Below, piece by piece: positions 25,711 to 33,006 of a stretch of DNA of 42,380 nucleotides (positions are counted from its first letter, which is position 1; each line of letters begins with the position of its first letter). Source of the DNA: Gammaproteobacteria bacterium. Its GTDB lineage: Bacteria; Pseudomonadota; Gammaproteobacteria; Pseudomonadales; Azotimanducaceae. The notes below the pieces were generated by a model. The model saw only the letters and a program-made list of their open reading frames with translations. It was not told the origin of the DNA and did no database searches. The stretch lies in NCBI GenBank assembly GCA_002726655.1, contig PBRP01000047.1, positions 1-42,380 on the forward strand. Reading direction: 5' to 3'. Position numbers and translations under genes: made by a program.

Positions 25711-26889
25711 ATGGATATTGACGACTTTCGCACTGAGACAAGGGACTGGCTGGAAAAAAATTGCCCGCCCGGCGCAAGAGGTCCCGGGGAAATATCAAAC
25801 GGCAGCACCAAGATCGCAATCAGGGATGCTGATACCAGGATATGGCTGCAGCGCATGGTTGAAAAGGGCTGGACTGTCCCCAACTGGCCAAAGGAATACG
25901 GTGGCGGTAGGCTCAGTACGGCTGAATATGTCGTTTTACTGGAAGAGATGGCTGCCATCCAGGCGCGCCCGGCACTATCGAGTTTTGGAACCAGCATGAT
26001 TGGCCCCACTCTGTTGGAGTTCGGAACGGATGAACAAAAGCAGAGACATCTGCCCAGAATAGCCAGAGCCGAAGTTGAATGGTGTCAGGGCTATAGTGAA
26101 CCAGGCTCCGGATCTGATCTGGCGAGCCTGCAAACCCGCGCGGTACTTGATGGTGATCACTATGTTATCAATGGTTCCAAAATATGGACATCTGGAGCCC
26201 AACATGCTGACTGGATGTTTATACTCGTCAGGACCAACAAGGATGTACCAAAACATGAGGGTATCAGTTTTATGCTGCTTCCCATGGACCAGGCAGGTGT
26301 GAGGGTAAAGCCGATTGCCCTGTTGAGCGGGGTTTCAACCTTTAACGAGACGTTCTTCGACAATGCCCTTGCTGCACGGGACGACCTGGTTGGAGAGTTG
26401 AACAAGGGGTGGACCGTGGGCAAAAGGTTGCTACAACATGAACGATCCGGTATGGAGGCACTGGTTACCGGTAGCACTACCGGTGATGACTCCGAAATTC
26501 AGGATGTCGCGCGTGAGTTTATTGGAACCGTCGACGACAAACTTGCCGACCCCATTGTCAGAGACGAAATTACCAGCTACCAGATGAATATTGCAGCCCT
26601 GCATCTCACCCAGCGCCGGGTGGTTGAAGAATCCCAAGATGGTGCGACACCGGGACCAGCGACCTCTATATTCAAGGTTGTGAACAGTGAACTGGTACAG
26701 GATTATCACGACCTCAAAACCAGGCTGCGTGGTTCCTTGGGGTTCGGCGTGGATGAAGATGAATTCTCTGAAGATGAACGGGAGATGGTACACGAGTTTT
26801 TCTTTTCCCGTGCCGGCTCAATCTATAGCGGCAGCAACGAAATTCAGCGAAACATTATTGCCAAGCGTGTACTGGGTTTACCGGATTAG
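25711..26889 (+). CDS. Acyl-CoA dehydrogenase family protein
   Basis: This 392-residue flavoenzyme should oxidise an acyl-CoA to the 2,3-enoyl-CoA and pass electrons to ETF. It has the FAD/substrate segments QGYSEPGSGSDLASLQTRA (about residues 119-137) and VINGSKIWTSGAQHADWMFI. The C-terminal helix pair ends SGSNEIQRNIIAKRVLGLP. The position after Tyr that is Glu in straight-chain acyl-CoA dehydrogenases (YEGT) is Ser here (YSGS), so the catalytic base must lie elsewhere; I cannot place it. The start MDIDDFRTETRDWLEKNCPPG is typical of enzymes linked to branched or cyclic acyl-CoA breakdown. The flavoprotein gene follows 11 bp later. Confidence 0.92.
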   Translation: MDIDDFRTETRDWLEKNCPPGARGPGEISNGSTKIAIRDADTRIWLQRMVEKGWTVPNWPKEYGGGRLSTAEYVVLLEEMAAIQARPALSSFGTSMIGPTLLEFGTDEQKQRHLPRIARAEVEWCQGYSEPGSGSDLASLQTRAVLDGDHYVINGSKIWTSGAQHADWMFILVRTNKDVPKHEGISFMLLPMDQAGVRVKPIALLSGVSTFNETFFDNALAARDDLVGELNKGWTVGKRLLQHERSGMEALVTGSTTGDDSEIQDVAREFIGTVDDKLADPIVRDEITSYQMNIAALHLTQRRVVEESQDGATPGPATSIFKVVNSELVQDYHDLKTRLRGSLGFGVDEDEFSEDEREMVHEFFFSRAGSIYSGSNEIQRNIIAKRVLGLPD

Positions 26890-26900
26890 GGGCACCCACT

Positions 26901-28514
26901 GTGGCTGAGCAAGGGCAACGCGGGAGACGAAGTTTCTGGACCTGGGGCTGGCAAGAGGATGAACCAACACCCGCGCAGCGCCTTGAAGTTGCTGACCTGT
27001 TATCACACAGTTACGGTGTTAAAATTTCTGTACCAGAGATACCGCGTATTGAAAATATTGAACTGCGCGATCCTCGAATTACGGTACCGGATACCTTATC
27101 AAGTGTTGTCACGACAGACAAAACCGAGCGTGTAACTCACACCTATGGCGGGCACTTTCTCGAACTAAATCGAGCACTAAGGGGCGACTTTGAGCACCCG
27201 CCTGATGCCGTTGCTTACCCTGATACTGAAGATCAGCTTGAATCGGTGCTCGACTGGTGTGATGGCAATGGCTATGCCGCTATTCCCTATGGTGGTGGAA
27301 CGACAGTTGTTGATGGTGTGAGCGTACCGGACTCCGCTTCGGGCGCGGTGACTATCGACATGGAGCGCCTTGGCAAGGTGCTGGAAATTGATGAAACTTC
27401 CCGGGCCGCTCGGATCCAGGCAGGAATATTTGGCCCGGACCTTGAGAATGCGCTTCGCCCCAAAGGTTATACGCTTCGTCATTTCCCTCAGAGTTTCCCC
27501 TGGTCCACCCTTGGTGGGTGGATCGCTACGCGTTCAGGTGGTCACTACGCAACCAACCACACCCATATCGATGATTTTGTGGAATCAATTCGAATGGTTA
27601 CCCCACAGGGATGGTGGGAATCGAGACGCCTGCCCGGCAGTGGTGCAGGCCCGAGCCCTGACAGGATGGTCATCGGTTCTGAAGGTACCCTTGGAATTAT
27701 TACCGAGGCATGGATGCGTATTCAGAAACGACCGGTTTTTAGGGCAAATGCCGGCATTGCCTTCCCTTCCTGGGAACAGGCTTACACTGCTATACGCCAC
27801 CTGGTGCAGGCAAAGCTCTGGCCAGCGAATCTCAGGTTACTAGATCCGGAGGAGGCAGGTCGTGCCGCCGGCCTGGATGGCAAGCATGCACTTCTGATTA
27901 TTGGCTTCGAATCATCGGACATCCCGCAGGGCGACCTCATTAGATTTGCCGTGGAAATAGCCCGTGATAACGGTGGCCTCATAGAGGACGAACAGATCCA
28001 GATTTCAGGCGGTTCCAATGAGACCACCGGTAGGGACGGAGCAGTTGGTAATTGGCGCAGTTCATTCATTGGTGTTAACGCCGGGCTTACTAACGGCCTT
28101 GGCCTGATTACGGACACCTTCGAAACATCTGTCACCTGGGATAAATGGCCGGCGTTTGATGCCGAGGTTCGCGATAGAGTGGGCAGGGTATTGAATGAAA
28201 CCTTTGGCAAAGCCCATACCCTGTCTTGTCGGTTCACCCATGTTTACACCGATGGACCCGCTCCTTACTATACCTTCAGTGGCATGGGTACGCTTGGGGG
28301 TGAGGCGGAGCAATGGCAAGCGATTAAGGATGTTGCGAGCGAAGTCCTGCTAACGGCCGGCGGCACAATTACCCACCATCACTCCGTCGGTAGAATGCAT
28401 GCTGAGCACTGGGCCAGGCAAACACCCGATTTACACGAAAAGGCTCTCAGGGCCGCAAAGAAAACCTTCGATCCGAATTCGATTCTGAACCCCGGCGTAT
28501 TGTTCGATCCCTAG
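26901..28514 (+). CDS. FAD-binding oxidoreductase, alkyl-dihydroxyacetonephosphate synthase-like
   Basis: This 537-residue flavoprotein belongs to the FAD_binding_4 plus FAD-oxidase_C group. Several segments match alkyl-DHAP synthase: an N-terminal FWTWGWQEDE, the FAD loop AIPYGGGTTVVDGV (about residue 130), STLGGWIATRSGGHYATNH (about 200), and the C-terminal ITHHHSVGRMHAEHW with the triple-His active-site pattern. In eukaryotes that enzyme swaps the acyl chain of acyl-DHAP for an alkyl chain to make ether lipids. Bacterial relatives are numerous and mostly unassigned, so the reaction here is uncertain. The start is GTG at 26901, preceded by GGGG. Its stop overlaps the stop of the convergent gene through CTAG. 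Confidence 0.88.
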   Translation: MAEQGQRGRRSFWTWGWQEDEPTPAQRLEVADLLSHSYGVKISVPEIPRIENIELRDPRITVPDTLSSVVTTDKTERVTHTYGGHFLELNRALRGDFEHPPDAVAYPDTEDQLESVLDWCDGNGYAAIPYGGGTTVVDGVSVPDSASGAVTIDMERLGKVLEIDETSRAARIQAGIFGPDLENALRPKGYTLRHFPQSFPWSTLGGWIATRSGGHYATNHTHIDDFVESIRMVTPQGWWESRRLPGSGAGPSPDRMVIGSEGTLGIITEAWMRIQKRPVFRANAGIAFPSWEQAYTAIRHLVQAKLWPANLRLLDPEEAGRAAGLDGKHALLIIGFESSDIPQGDLIRFAVEIARDNGGLIEDEQIQISGGSNETTGRDGAVGNWRSSFIGVNAGLTNGLGLITDTFETSVTWDKWPAFDAEVRDRVGRVLNETFGKAHTLSCRFTHVYTDGPAPYYTFSGMGTLGGEAEQWQAIKDVASEVLLTAGGTITHHHSVGRMHAEHWARQTPDLHEKALRAAKKTFDPNSILNPGVLFDP

Positions 28515-29260
28515 CCTGGATCCAGTTTTTCCAGCTTGTTGAATCGGATCATCTCTTTCAACTCGTTGATATATTTCTCACGCCTGGTGGAGTAATTAGT
28601 AAGCCCATCTGCAAGTTTACTGCCGGTGAGGGCTTCTCCATTTTCGCGCAGTGAGCTTCTGATTTGGCGCAGGTCTTTATAGGCGGCATGGGTGTTCAGG
28701 TTAAAGGCATATCGCTCAACAGACTGCCGGGGGGAATCAAATTTTGCTACCTCGTGGTTTGAGCCTGGGTCGCGCATGAGTGGTACCAGTCCGCATCCAG
28801 GGCTAAAACACCAGTGACCAAAAAAACTATTCCCCTCTGTCGAGAATCTTGACATCCCCCATGCACTCTCATTTGCCCCCTGGGCCAGCGCCAGGGATGG
28901 TGGAATGATATCAACCCGATTCATGAGAAGAGACCAATTGCCCTGGTTAGAGACATCGAACCTATCTATGCCGAATTCAAGTGCGATATCCTCTGTCCAC
29001 TCAACGTCTCTTCTGCTTCTTCCGTCATTTGCCATTACCTGAAGTAGCCTCTCCCTTTTTTCGCGTATCCGGGTATTTTCCGCTTCGATGATCGGCAGGA
29101 AATAGTTAAAGAATGCCTGCTTACGCTGAGGCCCAGCAGGGAATTGGGCGAAATCGACGGATTTGACATCAACCCGCAACCGGTTGAACAGTACCGTCGC
29201 GAGGGCGGAAAATATCAGTATGGCAAAGCCACATGCAATGAGTTTTGTTCTAGTTGTCAC
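28511..29260 (-). CDS. Membrane-anchored Bax-like N-acetylglucosaminidase domain protein
   Basis: This 249-residue protein has an N-terminal membrane segment (LIACGFAILIFSALATVLF) and then a periplasmic domain of the Bax/FlgJ-like glucosaminidase family. The catalytic-Glu region reads LALAQGANESAWGMSRF (about residues 126-142). It is followed by GNSFFGHWCF, YAFNLNTHAAYKDLR and LTNYSTRREKYINELKEMI, all typical of Bax. It probably cuts peptidoglycan glycan strands; that activity is inferred from the family. Its start overlaps the stop of the SAM-hydrolase-like lipoprotein gene by four bases, so the two are one transcript. Confidence 0.88.
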   Translation of the reverse strand: MTTRTKLIACGFAILIFSALATVLFNRLRVDVKSVDFAQFPAGPQRKQAFFNYFLPIIEAENTRIREKRERLLQVMANDGRSRRDVEWTEDIALEFGIDRFDVSNQGNWSLLMNRVDIIPPSLALAQGANESAWGMSRFSTEGNSFFGHWCFSPGCGLVPLMRDPGSNHEVAKFDSPRQSVERYAFNLNTHAAYKDLRQIRSSLRENGEALTGSKLADGLTNYSTRREKYINELKEMIRFNKLEKLDPG

Positions 29261-30180
29261 TGCCGGCTTATTTCAATAGCCCAATCCTTTCCAGATTTAA
29301 TACTGAACTCGTGGGAAAAGTTCCCCTGGTTGATAGCAAGGCTTAGATCCCCGCTAGAATTTACGAACAGCAGGTTATCACCAACAGGCACATCGCCAAA
29401 AGATTTCACATAGGATGTATTCCCGTGCCACGCAACCGCGTCCTTGTTTTTGATTGTGATTTTGAAGGTTTCACCATAGACGGGATTGATATCATCAAAA
29501 AGATGTCGATCAATGCTGAAGGAAATATTGCCAAGTCGACCTGTTCCGCCGATAACGAATCCGCGGAGGATGCTGTTTTCCAGTTTAGCACCCAGTGTGT
29601 CCAGCATGATCACCTTCGGCTCCAGTAGCGGGCCAACCTGGTCAAAGGAAATAGCGTCAGCTGCAAGCCGGGCGCCCGTATAGGAATAAACGTCCCGGCC
29701 ATGGAAGGTGTGGGACCAGTCAGTCTCAGGACGCCGGTTTACGGACTCATCGATTTCTCTAACCGCACTGATACCGTACTGAGATGCAGGATCAGAAAGC
29801 GATCCATTATCAGGGCTGACAAAAAATAACCCATTCCTGGTTTCCAGAACAACTGACTTCCGGTCGGTACCTACACCGGGATCTACAACGGAAACAAACA
29901 CCGTACCTGCTGGCCAGGTCTGCGCATTGTAAGCAAGGTTTTTGCTGGCAGACCGGATGTCGTACAAAGGAATCAGGGGCCTCACGTTGAAGATATCCAG
30001 GTCCTTGCTTACGCTGTAGGCAACGCCCACCATTACCTCGCCGGCAAAGTCGGCCTGGATAACCAGTGCATTCCTGTCAGGGTGCGGTTCAACTTCAGGT
30101 GAACAGCCGAACAGGGAAATGGTGAACATGCAGGTTGCAATAGCAGGAGTGAGAAAACGCGACATTGATAAAAGATTCAT
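29257..30180 (-). CDS. Lipoprotein of the SAM hydroxide adenosyltransferase (DUF62) family
   Basis: About 307 residues. The family motifs are clear: a start of domain at ALVIQADFAGEVMVGVAYSV, then AGTVFVSVVDPGVGTDRKSV (about residues 95-114), FFVSPDNGSLS and SHTFHGRDVYSYTGARLA. Known members hydrolyse S-adenosylmethionine to adenosine and methionine, or in actinomycetes halogenate it. Here a lipobox (TISLFGC) after a hydrophobic stretch shows export and lipid anchoring, which is odd for an enzyme of a cytosolic cofactor. The start at 30180 is chosen over a frame-open start at 30240 because the longer form places about 20 residues before the signal. It is coupled to the Bax-like gene. Confidence 0.85.
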   Translation of the reverse strand: MNLLSMSRFLTPAIATCMFTISLFGCSPEVEPHPDRNALVIQADFAGEVMVGVAYSVSKDLDIFNVRPLIPLYDIRSASKNLAYNAQTWPAGTVFVSVVDPGVGTDRKSVVLETRNGLFFVSPDNGSLSDPASQYGISAVREIDESVNRRPETDWSHTFHGRDVYSYTGARLAADAISFDQVGPLLEPKVIMLDTLGAKLENSILRGFVIGGTGRLGNISFSIDRHLFDDINPVYGETFKITIKNKDAVAWHGNTSYVKSFGDVPVGDNLLFVNSSGDLSLAINQGNFSHEFSIKSGKDWAIEISRQ

Positions 30181-30293
30181 ATTGATTAGTGTTACCTTCA
30201 ATAGTACCAAACCTGGTGTTATGAGGTGTAGATCAAACATTGGTGGGCCTTGCTCATATACTATTACCGGAATACAACTTAGGGCCTGAGAAC

Positions 30294-31307
30294 ATGGCTG
30301 GTAATGCTACCTCTGCTGAACTGACAATAGGCGGGATACTTCTCAGATCGCCGAGGCTGGGTAAACAGGAGTGGAATAAATTGTCCTGGTTCACTCGCTG
30401 GCTGGTGATGGTTCGCTCAGTCGTCCTGCCGCTGACAATTATGGCCTGTGCAATTGGTATCCTGTCTGCACAACTCGATGGCGTCTTCTATTTGGACCGG
30501 GCTATTACCCTGATGATTGGTTTAACGTTCGCGCATGGGACAAATAACCTGCTGAATGACTGGGTAGACCATCGTAAGGGAATCGATCATGGCAACTACT
30601 TCAGGCGCCGTTATGGTGTTCATGTCCTGGAAGATGACCTGGTTTCCGGTCAGGTCTTCCTGGTCGTGCTCTGTGTAACCGGGTGTATTCCACTTCTCTG
30701 CGCGCTATATCTCTTTTCCCAGATCGGGGCTGTTGTTGTTTACCTGACGATGGTCGGCGCCTTCTTCGTCGTTTTCTATACCTGGCCGCTCAAGCACTTT
30801 GCCCTGGGTGAAATATCGGTGCTACTGGTCTGGGGGCCGCTGATGGTAGCAGGTAGTTATTTTGTCATGACTGGAAATCTGAGCTCGAATATTTTGATGT
30901 TTTCGCTTGTCTACGGCATTGGCCCGACGCTCGTCATAATGGGGAAGCATATTGATAAGTATAATGATGATATGGACAGGAAGGTGTGGTCGTTACCCCT
31001 TGTAATGGGTCGCCGCGCTGCCCGTTTCACTTGCCTGGGCCTGGTTGCCGTTCAGTGGTGCCTGCTGGCCGCTATGATCTTGACCCAATCCATGTATTGG
31101 CTGCTTCTGTTTGCCGGGTCAGTTCCGTCACTACTGGGATTTTGTCAGCGATTTAGCTGCCCGGCACCATTGCTCAAGCCTGATCAATATCCGGAGGACA
31201 TATGGCCACTTTGGTATTCTGCCGCTGCATTCCGGTATGCTCGTGATTCCGGTTTCTTGTTTCTGGTCGCTATTGTCCTGGCATTAGCCCTGGAGGTGGG
31301 TGGCTAG
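30294..31307 (+). CDS. UbiA-type prenyltransferase family membrane protein
   Basis: About 337 residues with eight or nine hydrophobic segments. The two Asp-rich motifs that bind Mg-prenyl diphosphate in UbiA enzymes are recognisable: NNLLNDWVDHRKGID (about residues 84-98) and HIDKYNDDMDRKV. This is nearest to the MenA/UbiA group, but the acceptor cannot be told; no menaquinone or ubiquinone genes are adjacent. The ATG at 30294 is preceded by AGGG at a long spacing; an upstream TTG at 30240 is less likely. It is divergent from the lipoprotein gene and converges on selO with 38 bp between. Confidence 0.82.
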   Translation: MAGNATSAELTIGGILLRSPRLGKQEWNKLSWFTRWLVMVRSVVLPLTIMACAIGILSAQLDGVFYLDRAITLMIGLTFAHGTNNLLNDWVDHRKGIDHGNYFRRRYGVHVLEDDLVSGQVFLVVLCVTGCIPLLCALYLFSQIGAVVVYLTMVGAFFVVFYTWPLKHFALGEISVLLVWGPLMVAGSYFVMTGNLSSNILMFSLVYGIGPTLVIMGKHIDKYNDDMDRKVWSLPLVMGRRAARFTCLGLVAVQWCLLAAMILTQSMYWLLLFAGSVPSLLGFCQRFSCPAPLLKPDQYPEDIWPLWYSAAAFRYARDSGFLFLVAIVLALALEVGG

Positions 31308-31345
31308 ATAGTCATTCATGCGATCTGATTCAGCATCCTTCTCTT

Positions 31346-32812
31346 TTAAGTGCCGCAGAATGTCTGGTGGACGATTTGATCTGATGATGGCGGCCTGGCC
31401 ATTGCCTCATCTCCGCTCATCTCATCGAATGGCGATGAGAGTCTGTCATTCAGTCGGTGGAATAACCCGAAATCGCCGTTGTAAGCATCTTTGATGGCCT
31501 GTTCTATGAGGTGGTTGCGTGGAATCAGTGACGGGTTGGTCCGGTGCATGCGGGCATGACGCTCTGCTGAGGAAATTTCCTCAGCAAAACACCGAGCCCT
31601 CCAACGGTCAAGCCAGGGTGCAAAGCCTTCCGGGAACTCAAAAAGTGGACTTACGCTACTTTCCATATTTTCGTCAGCCAGTTCGCTGATTCGACGAAAA
31701 GCAAGCGTAAAGTCACATTGATTTTTTGTGAGCAGACTCAGAAAGTCTTTTGCAAGTGCTTCGTCCTCAGTACTTGCAGTCGTGAGCCCGAGTTTGCTTC
31801 TTAGACCAGCCATATATTCATCAAGGAAGCATTCCGGGAATTTATCGAGTGCGCCTTTAGCAAGCTCAGTCGCGATATCTCGACTATCATTTAACAGGGG
31901 AATCAATGCCTGGCCAAGACATGCTAGATTCCAGTGGGCAATTCCAGGCTGATTACGGTATGCGTAGCGGCCATTTTGATCGATGGAACTGAATACCATC
32001 GCGGGATCATAAGTATCCATGAAAGCACAAGGTCCATAATCTATTGTCTCTCCCGACAGGAGCACGTTATCTGTGTTCATGACGCCATGAATGAAACCCA
32101 CCATCTGCCACTTTGCGACAAGGCTGGCCTGTTTTTGTATGATCGACTCGAACACCGTCAGCACCGGGTTCGGGCTCTCTGCAACTTCGGGATAGTGCCG
32201 TGCAATGATGTGTTCAATCAATATCCTAAGTCCTTCGATATCGTTTTGAGCGGCAAAAAATTGCAGGGTGCCAATGCGGACATGGCTTTTCGCAACCCTG
32301 GTAAGGACACCACCGGGTAAGCTTTCCTCCCTGTAAACATCTTCTCCCGTGGTCACCGCGGCCAGAGCCCTGGTGGTTGGAATACCGAGTGCAGCCATAG
32401 CCTCACTGACAATATATTCCCGCAAAACGGGACCGAGTGGTGACCGGCCGTCTCCCATTCTAGAGTAGGGTGTCTGGCCCGCTCCCTTTAGCTGTATGTC
32501 ATAACGGCCACCATCACTGCCAATGATTTCTCCGAGCAGGACCGCCCGACCATCGCCAAGCTGTGGATTCCAGTTGCCAAACTGATGGCCTGCATAAACG
32601 GTAGCAATAGGGTCGGCACCTTCAGGCACATGGTTACCACTGATAACCATGACTCCTTCACCAGATTCGAGCCATACCGGGTCGATACCAAGCCGTTGTG
32701 CCAATTGATTGTTTGCCTTGATGAGAGCAGGTTTTTTAACTGGCGTTGGCGGTTGTCTGGTGAAAAATCGGTCAGGCATCCCGGCAAAGGAATTATCAAA
32801 GTGAAGCTGCAT
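31346..32812 (-). CDS. selO: Protein adenylyltransferase SelO (YdiU family)
   Basis: This 488-residue pseudokinase-fold enzyme transfers AMP from ATP to protein hydroxyls. Family segments are ATVYAGHQFGNWNPQLGDGRA (about residues 88-108), QLKGAGQTPYSRMGDGRSPL, HGVMNTDNVLLSGETIDYGP and the QPGIAHWNLACLGQAL region. The protein ends TFCGT, so Cys is the third residue from the end, the position occupied by selenocysteine in animal SelO. A redox role for that Cys is known in the family. It lies downstream of dnaE2 across a 194-bp gap holding a multi-hairpin element. Confidence 0.95.
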   Translation of the reverse strand: MQLHFDNSFAGMPDRFFTRQPPTPVKKPALIKANNQLAQRLGIDPVWLESGEGVMVISGNHVPEGADPIATVYAGHQFGNWNPQLGDGRAVLLGEIIGSDGGRYDIQLKGAGQTPYSRMGDGRSPLGPVLREYIVSEAMAALGIPTTRALAAVTTGEDVYREESLPGGVLTRVAKSHVRIGTLQFFAAQNDIEGLRILIEHIIARHYPEVAESPNPVLTVFESIIQKQASLVAKWQMVGFIHGVMNTDNVLLSGETIDYGPCAFMDTYDPAMVFSSIDQNGRYAYRNQPGIAHWNLACLGQALIPLLNDSRDIATELAKGALDKFPECFLDEYMAGLRSKLGLTTASTEDEALAKDFLSLLTKNQCDFTLAFRRISELADENMESSVSPLFEFPEGFAPWLDRWRARCFAEEISSAERHARMHRTNPSLIPRNHLIEQAIKDAYNGDFGLFHRLNDRLSSPFDEMSGDEAMARPPSSDQIVHQTFCGT

Positions 32813-32857
32813 TGTAGGAACCTCAGGGAAAGTTCTTCTATTTTATCTCTCACAGGT

Positions 32858-32990
32858 TGCTGAAAAAGTACTTTACCTGCACTTTTTCAGGGTCGCGGTC
32901 CTTAAGCCCGCTCGCGACAAATCAACAACTTACGTTGTTGATTTGCGGCCGATACATCCATATATCGGTCTAACAGTCTGCTTTTCAGCA
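32858..32990. repeat. 133-bp intergenic element of five consecutive hairpins with inverted ends
   Basis: Between selO and dnaE2 there are five inverted repeats in series. CTGAAAAAGT/ACTTTTTCAG (32860-32890), GTCGCG/CGCGAC (32892-32918), CAAATCAACAAC/GTTGTTGATTTG (32918-32945, loop TTAC), GGCCGATA/TATCGGTC (32947-32970) and CTGC/GCAG (32978-32991). The outer ends TGCTGAAAA (32858) and its complement TTTTCAGCA (to 32990) are themselves inverted. This is like a MITE or REP-type element. The minus-strand form lies just after the dnaE2 stop and could also act as its 3' structure. Confidence 0.6.
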
Positions 32991-33006
32991 GTCTATTAGA
33001 ACATAG

